64,000 bases of DNA from Erythrobacter sp. NAP1. GTDB taxonomy: Bacteria > Pseudomonadota > Alphaproteobacteria > Sphingomonadales > Sphingomonadaceae. Below the pieces are notes generated by a model, which had not been told where the DNA came from, made no database searches, and worked only from the letters and a program-made list of their open reading frames with translations. How positions within the stretch are numbered: position 1 is the stretch's first letter; the number at the start of each line of letters is the position of its first letter. This document shows positions 8,283-17,396 of the stretch, piece after piece. The position numbers were made by a program, and so were the translations under genes. The DNA lies in NCBI RefSeq assembly GCF_000152865.1, contig NZ_CH672390.1, forward strand, positions 3,017,468-3,081,467, in the 5' to 3' direction.

Positions 8283-9611
8283 ATGACAGGCCTGAACACG
8301 AGCGCCGTAACCCCGTTCCCCGTTGAACCGAGTGTTTCGCGCAGCTCAGAATTCGCTCCAGCCCAGGCACCACATGCAGCTTTGCTCGATTCGACATTGC
8401 CGCTCCTTTCTCAGAGCTGGCAAAAGGATCACCTGCTGATTGGCGAGAACGGCAAGTTCGTGCCGCTGAAAGGTGGCAGGCAGGCTGGCGCTCTTGCAAT
8501 CAACCTTGCTCACGCGCCAAGGGCGGCGCTTTGCCGCGCTCAGGCCAGCATAGTCACGCTCGCCTACGACCCTCGTCAAAGCGCGGCCGCTCAACCGGCG
8601 CTTTTGGCGAGCGCCGCTCAGCCGGGCTGGCCCATTGCGGGCGATACCGAGAGCCTGGCGCTGCTGACTCTGGCCGAGCGGATTGCGAAAAGTGCCATTC
8701 CTGTTCTTCTCGAAGGGCCGACCGGGACAGGCAAGGAAGTGATGGCGCGCTTCGTTCACACGATGAGCGAGCGTCGGTCAGGCCCCTTCCTTGCGATCAA
8801 TTGCGCAGCGATGCCCGAAGCAATGCTCGAGGGATTGCTGTTCGGTCATCGCAAGGGCGCTTTCACCGGAGCGGGCGAGGCACGCGAGGGCCTTTTCCGC
8901 GCAGCCGATGGAGGCTCCTTGCTTCTTGACGAGATTGGCGAATTGCCGCTTGCGCTTCAGGCAAAGTTGCTGCGCACCTTGCAGGAGGGCGAAGTTCTGC
9001 CGCTTGGCGCAACGAAGCCCGTCAAAGTCGACGTTCGGATAATCGCCGCCACCAATCGCACACTGTCAGCCGAAGTTGCCAAGGGGCGTTTCCGCGAAGA
9101 CCTGCTTTACCGGCTCAACGTATTTCCGCTTTCCATCCCGGCCTTGCGCGACAGGCGCGGCGATATCGCGCCGCTCGCTTTCGGCATGTTGCTCCGCCAC
9201 GCCTGTCAGCCGGGAAGCCCGACATGGATATCGGGACAAGCCATGGCGCTGCTCGAAGCGCATCCGTGGCCCGGCAATGTGCGCGAATTGGAAAATGTCA
9301 TTCGCCGCGCGATCCTGCTCGCAGGCAAAGAACCGCGCATCGGCAGCGAACACATCGTTTTCGATCTGGCCGCGCGCGCTGCCGAGGCACCGGTGGTAGC
9401 CGCCCCTGTGCCTGTGAGCGGGCCTTCGCCAAGCTCGCTATCGGACGTCGCTTTCCGATCGGAAGCGAAGGCGATCCTGAGTACGCTGCAAACGCATAAT
9501 GGCCACCGGGGCAAGACCGCCCGCAGCCTCGGAATTTCGGAGCGGACCCTGCGGTATAGGCTGGCTTCAATGCGCGAATCCGGGCTGATCGCAGCCGGAG
9601 GTGAGGCATGA
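8283..9611 (+). CDS. Sigma-54-dependent flagellar transcriptional activator without receiver domain (FleQ/FlbD-like)
   Basis: The 442-residue protein is a sigma-54 activator. The AAA+ domain has Walker A GPTGTGKE at residues 145-152, the sigma-54 contact loop GAFTGA at 192-197, Walker B LLLDEIGELP, the sensor AATNR, and the arginine-finger region HPWPGNVRELE. A Fis-type helix-turn-helix lies at the end (GKTARSLGISERTLRYRL). The first 130 residues do not resemble a phosphoreceiver or GAF domain, so activity may be constitutive or controlled by protein partners. Start ATG 8283 follows AGGTGGA; an in-frame TTG at 8229 is an alternative. The stop overlaps fliE (ATGA), so it heads the main flagellar operon and probably switches on sigma-54 flagellar promoters. 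Confidence 0.88.
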   Translation: MTGLNTSAVTPFPVEPSVSRSSEFAPAQAPHAALLDSTLPLLSQSWQKDHLLIGENGKFVPLKGGRQAGALAINLAHAPRAALCRAQASIVTLAYDPRQSAAAQPALLASAAQPGWPIAGDTESLALLTLAERIAKSAIPVLLEGPTGTGKEVMARFVHTMSERRSGPFLAINCAAMPEAMLEGLLFGHRKGAFTGAGEAREGLFRAADGGSLLLDEIGELPLALQAKLLRTLQEGEVLPLGATKPVKVDVRIIAATNRTLSAEVAKGRFREDLLYRLNVFPLSIPALRDRRGDIAPLAFGMLLRHACQPGSPTWISGQAMALLEAHPWPGNVRELENVIRRAILLAGKEPRIGSEHIVFDLAARAAEAPVVAAPVPVSGPSPSSLSDVAFRSEAKAILSTLQTHNGHRGKTARSLGISERTLRYRLASMRESGLIAAGGEA

Positions 9612-9973
9612 GCGGCGTCGGGGGCGCGGGCGGGCCGATGGCTTCGGTCAACCAGATCATGGCACTTCGGCAGGAGGTCCTTGGACGCAGTGAGGCACTT
9701 CAGCAGGTGCGGGCCGCAACCGGGACACAGCCGATCGACGCCGCCCAGCCAGCCAGCAGCTTTGCAAATGCGCTCAATGGCGCGCTTCAGGAAGTCAGCG
9801 CTGTGCAGGCAAAATCGGGCGCGATGCAGGCGGCGTATGAGCGCGGCGAGGTCACCGATATCGCCAAGGTCATGCTGGCTCGTCAGGAAGCAGGCGTCGC
9901 ATTCGAGGCGACGCTCCAGGTGCGCAACAAGCTTTTGTCCGCTTACCAGGACATCATGCGGATGGGGAGCTAG
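9608..9973 (+). CDS. fliE: Flagellar hook-basal body complex protein FliE
   Basis: FliE links the MS ring to the proximal rod and is among the first rod substrates exported. The 121-residue product has the conserved C-terminal helix AYERGEVTDIAKVMLARQEA followed by FEATLQVRNKLLSAYQDIMRM, the standard FliE signature. The first 35 residues are a loose Gly/Ala/Gln-rich N-terminus. It overlaps the regulator gene by four bases and is followed five bases later by fliF. Length is near the usual 100-120. Confidence 0.92.
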   Translation: MSGVGGAGGPMASVNQIMALRQEVLGRSEALQQVRAATGTQPIDAAQPASSFANALNGALQEVSAVQAKSGAMQAAYERGEVTDIAKVMLARQEAGVAFEATLQVRNKLLSAYQDIMRMGS

Positions 9974-9978
9974 CGTAA

Positions 9979-11622
9979 GTGGCAGAGGCAAACCTTCCCG
10001 CTGCGGGCGCTGGCGCGATCCCGCTTGAGCCAGCGCCTTCGTTTGCGGCTGGCGACTGGCGCGAGCGAGCGCGAGCCTTCATGGCGCAGCCAGCATTTCA
10101 GCGCGCCTTGGCGGCACTTGTCGGATTGATCGCTGTCGTGGTTGCCGGTGCGCTTTACTTTGCGATTGCGCAGGGGCCGCAGCGTATCCTGTATTCCGAC
10201 CTCTCCGATGTCGAGCGCGCAAAGGTGGTGCAGGCGCTTGAGACCGGCGGTATCGGCTACGCCATCGACAATTCGACCGGTGCCATAACCGTCGCAGAAA
10301 CCGATCTTTATCGCGCCCGCATGCTGGTTGCGAGCGACACCGGACTTGCCGCGCCAGAAGGGGCGAGCGCGATGCTGGATGCTATCCCGCTCGGATCGAG
10401 CCGAACGCTGGAAGGCGAAAGGCTGAGACTTGCCCGCGAACGCGAATTGATGCTCACCATCCGTGAGATCGACGGGATTGAGAGCGTGCGCGTCCACCTT
10501 GCAACGCCCGAGCGATCGGCCTTCGTGCGCGAGAATAATCCGCCCAGCGCCAGCGTTATGGTGCGCCTTGTTAGCGGTCGCTCGCTTGGCCGGTCGCAGG
10601 TCGAGGCGATCGTCAATCTCGTGTCTGGCTCGGTCCCCGGTTTAACGCCGGACAAGGTTCGCGTGGTCGATCAAAATGGGCGGCTCCTATCGGCTGCGCG
10701 CGAAGAAGCCTTGGGCGGGCTCGTGCTGCAACGCGAGTTCGAAGCCAAGCTGCGCGAGCAACTGGGCACCTTGCTCGCGCCGCTTTTGGGAGAGGGCAAT
10801 TTTTCAAGCCAGGTCCAGGTGGAACTGGAGCAGGAGGAATCGACGTCTGCGCGCGAAAGCTACGATCGCGAGGGCGTCATTCGCAGTGAAAGCGAACGCA
10901 GCGCGACCCGGATGGCAGGAGGTGCGGTCGGAGGGATCCCGGGTGTTGCCGCCAACACCCCGCCGCCCGACGCGCAATTGGTCGATGGTCCGCCTGAGGC
11001 AACCGCCGTCGACGGCGAGCAGGCTGCTGACCGCGATCAGGAGGTCTCGACACAGCGCAATTACGAGCTCGGTCGCGAGGTTGCCGTCACCTCCACCCGG
11101 CCAGGCGGATTGGTGAAGCTTTCGGTGGCGGTCGCGGTAAGCGATGCTGCGCTTGCGGCCGCAGCACCCATGACTGCCGAGCAGCTTCAATCACTTATAA
11201 GTGCCGCTGTTGGCGCTGATGAGGGGCGCGGTGACACAGTAGAGGTTGTCGTGAGTGCATTCGAGAATGCGCAGACCCAGCCGCTCGCTTTCTACGAGCA
11301 GAAATGGTTCGCTGACGTCCTTCGATATGCCACCGCGCTGATTGCCGTGCTCCTGGTTCTGCTTCTCGGCGTTCGACCTTTGGTCAAACGTTTGCGCGAG
11401 CCGTCTGCTGCCGCTGCTGAACTGGCGTCTGACGAAGGCGAGGGAGACGAAACAGCTTACGATCAACAGCAGATCGCCGAAGAGCCTGTCTCGGACGCAT
11501 TCCCGCAGAAGGTGGAACTCGCCCGCCAGCTCGCCGCCAGCCAGCCAGACCGGGCAGTCGAGGCGCTGCAACGCATGCTCGACGTGTCGGCAGAAACAAA
11601 GGCTAAGGCGAGCGCATCATGA
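9979..11622 (+). CDS. fliF: Flagellar MS-ring protein FliF
   Basis: FliF builds the MS ring in the inner membrane, on which switch and export gate assemble. The 547-residue protein has a first membrane helix at about residues 45-65 (ALVGLIAVVVAGALYFAI), the ring-building motifs GPQRILYSDLSD and SVRVHLATPERSAFVRE, and a second membrane helix near residue 450 (YATALIAVLLVLLLGV). The cytoplasmic C-terminal tail that binds FliG ends EVALQRMLDVSAET-like residues. The GTG start is 5 bases after fliE. The stop overlaps fliG by four bases. Length is typical (about 550). Confidence 0.95.
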   Translation: MAEANLPAAGAGAIPLEPAPSFAAGDWRERARAFMAQPAFQRALAALVGLIAVVVAGALYFAIAQGPQRILYSDLSDVERAKVVQALETGGIGYAIDNSTGAITVAETDLYRARMLVASDTGLAAPEGASAMLDAIPLGSSRTLEGERLRLARERELMLTIREIDGIESVRVHLATPERSAFVRENNPPSASVMVRLVSGRSLGRSQVEAIVNLVSGSVPGLTPDKVRVVDQNGRLLSAAREEALGGLVLQREFEAKLREQLGTLLAPLLGEGNFSSQVQVELEQEESTSARESYDREGVIRSESERSATRMAGGAVGGIPGVAANTPPPDAQLVDGPPEATAVDGEQAADRDQEVSTQRNYELGREVAVTSTRPGGLVKLSVAVAVSDAALAAAAPMTAEQLQSLISAAVGADEGRGDTVEVVVSAFENAQTQPLAFYEQKWFADVLRYATALIAVLLVLLLGVRPLVKRLREPSAAAAELASDEGEGDETAYDQQQIAEEPVSDAFPQKVELARQLAASQPDRAVEALQRMLDVSAETKAKASAS

Positions 11623-12662
11623 ACGAGGCGAGCGAAATGCTTGAACAGGCAACTGACACGGCTTTGCCAGAACGGCTTAGCAGGATCGACCGGGTCGCGG
11701 TCTTTCTGATGCTGCTCAGCGATGACGAAGCCGTCGGATTGCTTGCGCGGCTCGGGCCTGACGAACTTGAACGGATCGGCGCTTCGATGTGCGCGCTTGG
11801 CGAGATTGATCAGGGGGCCATGACCGAGGCGCTCGACGATTTCGTATCGGAAAGTTCGCGCGAAGTGATCACCGGACAGGACCGGACCGGCCAGGTGCGT
11901 ACTCTGCTCGAGCGCTCGCTCGGCCCGACCAAGGCGGAAAGCATGATGCTGCGGATCGAGCCCGATGCCCGCCCGCGCACTATCGAAATGGCACGCTGGT
12001 TGGCCCCTTCGGTATTGCTCAAACTGGTCGAAGACGAACACCCGCAGGTGATCGCCGCGCTTCTGCTGTTGCTCGATCCCGAGCCAGCTGCGCAGGTCCT
12101 GTCCGAGCTGCCCGGTCACATTCAACCCGGCGTGGTCGAACGGGTGGCATCGATGGGCAACGTGTCCGCCAAAGCGGTTGCCATGATCGACGAGCTTCTC
12201 TCGCAGCGCATTGGCGCAAGCTTCGGAGCGAGCGCGCTCAGCGTCGGGGGCCCGCGTGAAGCTGCGCAGCTGATCAACCTTGCAGCCGGAGAAGTTCGCG
12301 GCACCGTCCTACCCGCCATCGCCCAGCGCAACGCGCCCTTGGCCGAAAAGATCGAAGAAGAGCTGTTCACGTTCGAAATGCTGTTCGACCTCGAGCCCAA
12401 GGATATGGGTGTGGTGCTGCGCGATGTAGAGAGCGAAGTGCTCATCGATGCGCTCAAGGGCATCAGTGAAGAAGAGCGCGAATTCTTCTTCCGTGCCATG
12501 TCTTCGCGCGCAGCTGACGGCATCCGCGACGAGATCGAGCTGCGCGGACGCCTGACCCGCAGCGAAGTTGACGCAGCACAGCGCAAGGTCGTCGATCTTG
12601 CGCGCAAGCTTGCCGATACGGGTGAGATCATCTTGGGAGGCGATGATGGCGAATTCGTCTGA
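11619..12662 (+). CDS. fliG: Flagellar motor switch protein FliG
   Basis: FliG forms the torque ring that contacts MotA. The 347-residue product has the N-terminal FliF-binding domain (DRVAVFLMLLSDDEAVGLLA), the middle-domain EHPQVIAALLLLLDPEPAAQ helix (EHPQTIA motif of the family), and the C-terminal torque helix region LFDLEPKDMGVVLRDVESE and RAADGIRDEIELRGRL with alternating charges. It overlaps fliF upstream and fliH downstream by about 17 bases. Length and motif order are standard. Confidence 0.95.
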   Translation: MNEASEMLEQATDTALPERLSRIDRVAVFLMLLSDDEAVGLLARLGPDELERIGASMCALGEIDQGAMTEALDDFVSESSREVITGQDRTGQVRTLLERSLGPTKAESMMLRIEPDARPRTIEMARWLAPSVLLKLVEDEHPQVIAALLLLLDPEPAAQVLSELPGHIQPGVVERVASMGNVSAKAVAMIDELLSQRIGASFGASALSVGGPREAAQLINLAAGEVRGTVLPAIAQRNAPLAEKIEEELFTFEMLFDLEPKDMGVVLRDVESEVLIDALKGISEEEREFFFRAMSSRAADGIRDEIELRGRLTRSEVDAAQRKVVDLARKLADTGEIILGGDDGEFV

Positions 12663-13296
12663 CTGGATCGATGCGCTCGAGCAGGTCGATGCGCAAGAAC
12701 AGCCCAGGGTAGACGACTGGATCAGCGCACTCGCTGATTCTGGCGGCTTTGTCGAAGGCCTGCCATCCGCCGGCATATCGTCGCCCGCTCCGCTGACAAC
12801 GCCGCCACCTTCAGAGGGAGAGCCGCAGACCGAGGATACGCCTGATCACATTGCCGAAGCCTTCGAAACCGGCAAAGCAGAGGGAATTGCCGAGGCGCAA
12901 TCCGAGCAAACCAAGATTGAAAGCGCCAGACGCGAACTGCGGCTCACTTTCCAAGCATTTGACGGTGAAGCTACAGACGCGTTCGCGGCGGAACTGGCCG
13001 AAACCGTCATGGCGCTTTGCGAGGCGGCGATTGCAGATTTTCGTGCAGATCCGGAAAGTCTCCTCGCGCGCTGCAAGATCGCTGCTTCACGCTTTGGGGC
13101 AGCTGCGAGCGATTGCAGACTCCATCTCAATCCAGCAGATCTGGAGCTGCTGGGCGATCAGGCGCTTTCAGACTGGGATGTGATCGCGGACCAAAGTGTC
13201 GAACGCTCGGGCCTTCGGTTCGAGGCCCATGATGGCACGATCAGCGACACGCCGACCGATTGGCGACGATCGATCGCTGCCGCGTTGAAGGGGTAG
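12646..13296 (+). CDS. fliH: Flagellar assembly protein FliH
   Basis: FliH is the peripheral stator of the type III export ATPase; it binds and regulates FliI and docks it at FliN. The 216-residue product has an acidic, Pro-rich N-terminus, a central region starting IAEAFETGKAEGIAEAQSEQ that resembles the GxxxG-like coiled-coil of FliH, and a C-terminal FliH/YscL-type domain with DCRLHLNPADLELL and SGLRFEAHDGTISD. ATG 12646 lies five bases after GGAGG inside the fliG end; ATG 12643 is equally possible. Assignment rests on domain pattern and on position between fliG and fliI. Confidence 0.85.
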   Translation: MANSSDWIDALEQVDAQEQPRVDDWISALADSGGFVEGLPSAGISSPAPLTTPPPSEGEPQTEDTPDHIAEAFETGKAEGIAEAQSEQTKIESARRELRLTFQAFDGEATDAFAAELAETVMALCEAAIADFRADPESLLARCKIAASRFGAAASDCRLHLNPADLELLGDQALSDWDVIADQSVERSGLRFEAHDGTISDTPTDWRRSIAAALKG

Positions 13297-13303
13297 GCTT
13301 GTC

Positions 13304-14656
13304 ATGCTCGACACGATGGCCCTCGAACTGGCGCGCTTTCGAGGTGCTGCAATAGAGCGCGGCCCTGTCCCCTCGGGCAGGGTCGTCGCCTGTGATGGAG
13401 GGCTCATTGAAGTTTCGGGTTTAAGCGTGCCGATCGGTTCGCTTGGCGCAATTGAGAGCGACAGCGGCGACGAGCCATTGGCAGAGGTCATTGGCTTTCG
13501 GCGCGGCCATTCGCTGATGATGCTTTTGGGCGATGCGCAATTGCTGCAACCGCGCGCAAGCGTTCGCGCGATCGGTTCGCCGGGCAGCGTGCGTGTGGGA
13601 GATGCGCTTTTGGGCAGAGCCGTCGACGGGTTGGGCCAACCGATTGATGGCGGTCCAGCGATCCACGCTAGCGAAACCTGGCCGCTCTTGGGAAAACGCG
13701 AAAGCGCGCTTGCACGAAGCGGTGTCTCTGAAAGCTTCGATTGCGGAGTTCGGGCCGTCAATGCGCTGGCGACAATGGGTGTAGGCCAGCGCATGGGCAT
13801 TATCGCCGGTTCCGGCGTTGGCAAGTCGGTTTTGATCGACACTGTCGCCGCCAACGCCAAGGCTGATCTTGCCGTCATCGCGCTGATCGGTGAGCGCGCC
13901 CGCGAGGTCTCGGACTTTGTTACCCGGCATATGTCGGGCGCTGAGCGCGGCCGCATGGTGGTGGTGGCTGTGCCTGCAGACCATGCACCGAACCTGCGCC
14001 TTCGCGCCGCTCAGTATGCTAGCGCGATTGCAGAGCACTTTCGCGCGAAAGGCCGGAAAGTCCTGCTTGTTCTCGACAGCCTCACCCGCGTTGCTCATGC
14101 CGCGCGCGAATTGGCGTTGGTCCTGGGCGAGCCGGGAGCGGCGCGCGGCTATCCGCCCAGCGCTCTTTCGACGATCACGCGGCTCGTCGAGCGGGCGGGT
14201 AACTGCGCGACTTCGGGCGGAGCGGTTACGGGGATCTATTCGGTGCTGGCTGACGGGGACGATACGTCCGATCCGGTTGTCGATACAGCGCGAGCGATCC
14301 TCGATGGGCATCTGGTCCTTTCGCGCGAGCTCGCCCAGCGCGGCCATTATCCCGCAATCGATATTCCCGCATCGCTCAGCCGGGTGATGCACGACATTGC
14401 TTCGGCCGAGCAGCTGGAGGCGGCTCGCCGATTGCGCGCCTTGATTGCGGCGCGCGAACACAACCGTGACCTGGTCATGATGGGGGCATATCGCGCTGGA
14501 TCGGACCCCGATCTCGATTGTGCGCTTGCCCATTCGAATGCAATCGACGCGTTCCTACAGCAACCGCGCAACGCTTGCGTCAACATGACCCAAAGCCGTG
14601 CGCAGCTGATGGATATGCTCGCAAAAATCGATGCGCCTCTGGTCGCCAATGCGTGA
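13304..14656 (+). CDS. fliI: Flagellum-specific type III export ATPase FliI
   Basis: FliI is the F1-beta-like ATPase that energises unfolding and delivery of export substrates. The 450-residue protein has Walker A GSGVGKS at residues 169-175, Walker B VLLVLDSLTR, and the T3SS ATPase signature PPSALSTITRLVERAG. It starts seven bases after fliH and overlaps fliJ by eight bases. Length is normal (about 440-460). Confidence 0.96.
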   Translation: MLDTMALELARFRGAAIERGPVPSGRVVACDGGLIEVSGLSVPIGSLGAIESDSGDEPLAEVIGFRRGHSLMMLLGDAQLLQPRASVRAIGSPGSVRVGDALLGRAVDGLGQPIDGGPAIHASETWPLLGKRESALARSGVSESFDCGVRAVNALATMGVGQRMGIIAGSGVGKSVLIDTVAANAKADLAVIALIGERAREVSDFVTRHMSGAERGRMVVVAVPADHAPNLRLRAAQYASAIAEHFRAKGRKVLLVLDSLTRVAHAARELALVLGEPGAARGYPPSALSTITRLVERAGNCATSGGAVTGIYSVLADGDDTSDPVVDTARAILDGHLVLSRELAQRGHYPAIDIPASLSRVMHDIASAEQLEAARRLRALIAAREHNRDLVMMGAYRAGSDPDLDCALAHSNAIDAFLQQPRNACVNMTQSRAQLMDMLAKIDAPLVANA

Positions 14657-15080
14657 ACGTGCCCGCCTGAAGTTTGCTGCACGCCAGTCCCTGCTAGCCA
14701 AAATGGCGCGGCGCGAGGCCATGGCAGGCTTCGCCGATGCAGCGCGCGAAGAATTGCGAAGCGATACGCTGGCAGAGCGCAGCAAACATTTGCTTGCACA
14801 GTACACGGACAAGCCGGGCCATGCCTGCGCGCAAGACCTACGCGACCTTCACGCTTTCGCGCAGTCGCTCGGGATCGTGGCTTCGCAGGCAGAGGAAGCC
14901 CAGCACGATGCGAGCGCGCAGATGCAATGGCATGCTCAAACCCTTGCCGAGGCTTCAGCGCGCGCAGACGCGGCTGATGACCGGCTCCTGAGTGCGAGAC
15001 GCGCACTGTCAGTGGCGCTCGAGAGGCGCGAGGAAGAAACGCCCCGGCGTGTGGCACGCAAGTTGCAGACTGACGAGTAG
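14649..15080 (+). CDS. fliJ: Flagellar export protein FliJ
   Basis: FliJ is the small coiled-coil stalk that sits in the FliI hexamer and recycles export chaperones. The 143-residue product is almost entirely helical and rich in Arg, Ala, Gln and Glu, with no Pro in the central part, as expected for an antiparallel coiled coil. Sequence identity within the family is very low, so the call rests on size, composition and the position directly after fliI (overlap of eight bases). ATG 14649 was preferred to ATG 14631 because the latter would extend further into fliI. Confidence 0.8.
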   Translation: MRERARLKFAARQSLLAKMARREAMAGFADAAREELRSDTLAERSKHLLAQYTDKPGHACAQDLRDLHAFAQSLGIVASQAEEAQHDASAQMQWHAQTLAEASARADAADDRLLSARRALSVALERREEETPRRVARKLQTDE

Positions 15081-15124
15081 GAAGCCGAGCAACAAGGCGC
15101 GGCACGAGAACTCGGGAATTGCGC

Positions 15125-16783
15125 GTGATCGACCTCAACTTTCGCCTGCTCGCTGGAAGCGCGAATTACTCTGTCCAACCAGAACCCACTTTGCCCGGTG
15201 ATTTGGGCGCAGAAATCGTTGCGAAAGAGGGGTTTAGCGAGGTGCTCGAAGGGGCCCTTGCGCCGCTTGAGGAAGCTTCCGGCGACTGGGTGAGCGCGGG
15301 AACTCCAGCCCTTCCAGCGCCAATTCAAGACCCCGGCAATTTCATGCCGACAGCCGGAAAAACATTGCCTGATCGACCGGGTCAGGCTGCTGGCGAGTTG
15401 GAACCGCAAGCCGCCGCGACGATCCGGTCGGCGACTAATCCCGCTCCCGTCGCATCAGGTCTTATCCGTTCGTCAGAACACGGCATCGAGGCTGAAATGG
15501 CAACCCCGAACCTGCCGCCCGAGAGCGATGTAGCGCAAGGCGAGGCCGAACCGACCGCGGCTGGCTTCAAGCGAACTGCTCCAGCAACTCGTCAGTCACC
15601 GCTGCCTGCCGATCCGGCTGGTGGACGTGAATCTGGGCAGGCAATGCTTGATCGAAAGGAGCTTCCAACGAGCTCCGGCCCTCCGCTGCGCGTTCAAGAC
15701 AATCCGACCATTGAGCCCGAGCAGGTCGACGCGGAACCAAGACTGGCGATGCAGCTACCGCAGCCTGTGCCAATCATGGGTTCTACGAAAACGTTCGAAG
15801 AGGCCGACCAACAACAACCCCGCCGACCAACTCCAGCGCCGCCTCTCGCTCAGGAACGTTCGCAGCCTGCCGAGCCACGCCCCCTCCTTACTGTGCCTCA
15901 GCCCGTGGTTGCCACGCTCGCCGGAGGCGGATCACTGCCAGCTCCTCCGCAAGAGACCGCGCCGCCCAAAAAGACGCCCAGCCAGCGCCACTTTCGAGCA
16001 GAGTCAGTGCCAATTACGGATGCGGCACCGCCGCGCGCGGACAGTCGCCCGGTTGAAAAACCCGCATCAGAGGCGGCGTCCATTTTCAATGCAAAGGGCC
16101 CAGCTGAGCCGACTCCGGCCAAGCTATCTCAGAGCGTCTTGGGCGAATCCGCCGGTTCGCCCTCGCCTACTTCCACATCCTCTGGCATTTCATCAGTTCA
16201 ACAGCCGCTGGCGCAGGCTCAATCCCCATTGCAGGCTCTGGCCCAGGTCCCGGTTGCCGGGCCGCAAGCGGCCAGCGACATTCGCTCCGAAAGCCGTCCC
16301 GCGACCGCCCTTGAAAGCGTGATCGATCATCTCGCCGAAACCCGCGAAACCGGTCGTACGGCAAAGTCCCACGTTACGCTTCGCCATCATGACTTTGGCG
16401 CCATCAATGTGCGGCTCGAAGCAACCGGGTTCGACCTTCGCGCGACCTTGTCGGCACGTGATCCGGGATTTGTCATCGCCGCTCAATCAGCTTTGGCCGA
16501 CAGAGCCATCGTGGCCGCTGGCGAGGGCACCGCAACTCAATCTCAACGCGGGCACGAACATTCGCCCGGCCAGCAAGGCCAGCCGGGTCAGAACTCGCAT
16601 TCCGGACAACCCGGCGCGCACGGTGAGCCACGATACGGGTCATTCCTTGGGTCAGGGCAAGGCTCCCCTCAACCATACTCGGCGCAAATCATGGACAGCG
16701 ATGAAGAGGCTGATCTGATGCCTGCACCTCCCACGCAAGAAAGCGGCGGCGGTTCAGCGCACGACAGCGACCTGTTCGCGTGA
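15125..16783 (+). CDS. fliK: Flagellar hook-length control protein FliK
   Basis: FliK measures hook length and switches the export gate to filament substrates. The roughly 552-residue product has a long, Pro/Ala/Gln-rich, low-complexity N-terminal ruler (residues 1-390) and a short folded C-terminal Flg_hook domain (about 400-465) with SHVTLRHHDFGAINVRLEAT and LRATLSARDPGF. A final Gly/Gln/His-rich tail follows. The start is GTG 15125 or the in-frame TTG 15119; no clear ribosome binding site decides. Position between fliJ and fliL supports the name. Confidence 0.85.
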   Translation: MIDLNFRLLAGSANYSVQPEPTLPGDLGAEIVAKEGFSEVLEGALAPLEEASGDWVSAGTPALPAPIQDPGNFMPTAGKTLPDRPGQAAGELEPQAAATIRSATNPAPVASGLIRSSEHGIEAEMATPNLPPESDVAQGEAEPTAAGFKRTAPATRQSPLPADPAGGRESGQAMLDRKELPTSSGPPLRVQDNPTIEPEQVDAEPRLAMQLPQPVPIMGSTKTFEEADQQQPRRPTPAPPLAQERSQPAEPRPLLTVPQPVVATLAGGGSLPAPPQETAPPKKTPSQRHFRAESVPITDAAPPRADSRPVEKPASEAASIFNAKGPAEPTPAKLSQSVLGESAGSPSPTSTSSGISSVQQPLAQAQSPLQALAQVPVAGPQAASDIRSESRPATALESVIDHLAETRETGRTAKSHVTLRHHDFGAINVRLEATGFDLRATLSARDPGFVIAAQSALADRAIVAAGEGTATQSQRGHEHSPGQQGQPGQNSHSGQPGAHGEPRYGSFLGSGQGSPQPYSAQIMDSDEEADLMPAPPTQESGGGSAHDSDLFA

Positions 16784-16817
16784 GTGAAGCGTGATGCGCA
16801 AGAGGATCTGATCGAGC

Positions 16818-17396
16818 ATGGCAAGCGACAAGGATGACGAGACCGACAAGAAATCGGGCAAGGGGCTGATGAAGATAGCTCTTGGCGGCGTCTTCCTGCT
16901 CGTGGCGGGTGCTGGCGGCGCTTATGCTGCGGTAGCGTCGGGCGCTTTTGGCGATAGCGGGGCAGGTGGTCCCGATCTTCCCGAATATGTCCGCAAGGGT
17001 GACAGCGACCCCTACGCCTTGCCAAGCAGCGACAAGGGCGACGAGACAAGCATCGTCTATGGCGATGGCGGTAGCGAATATCGCACCGCTTACTACAGCT
17101 TTGACGACAGCTTCACCGCCAATCTCGCAGATTCTCCGGCGCTTATCCAGGTAGAGCTCGCCGTATCGACCCGCCGAGATGGACGCGTGCTGCAGTGGGT
17201 GCAGGCGCATGAGCTGGCGCTGCGTTCAGCGATCCTCGGGCAACTGGCCGCGACATCCGAAAGCGAGATCTATTCGGTTGAAGGAAAAGATGCGCTTGCC
17301 GTTCGGCTTACAGAGGCGGTCAACGATGTGCTCGAAGAAAACGAGGGCTTCGGCGGGGTGGATGCAGTCCATTTCAAGGGGATCCTCGTCCAGTGA
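16818..17396 (+). CDS. fliL: Flagellar basal body-associated protein FliL
   Basis: FliL surrounds the stator and helps motor function under load. The 192-residue protein has a charged cytoplasmic N-terminus, one membrane helix (residues about 18-40, MKIALGGVFLLVAGAGGAYA) and a periplasmic domain with the family pattern YYSFDDSFTANLADS, VELAVSTRRD and a C-terminal GGVDAVHFKGILVQ. The last motif matches the FliL ending in which a strand near 'V..VLFT.F.VQ' closes the stomatin-like fold. Overlaps fliM by four bases (GTGA). Confidence 0.9.
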   Translation: MASDKDDETDKKSGKGLMKIALGGVFLLVAGAGGAYAAVASGAFGDSGAGGPDLPEYVRKGDSDPYALPSSDKGDETSIVYGDGGSEYRTAYYSFDDSFTANLADSPALIQVELAVSTRRDGRVLQWVQAHELALRSAILGQLAATSESEIYSVEGKDALAVRLTEAVNDVLEENEGFGGVDAVHFKGILVQ

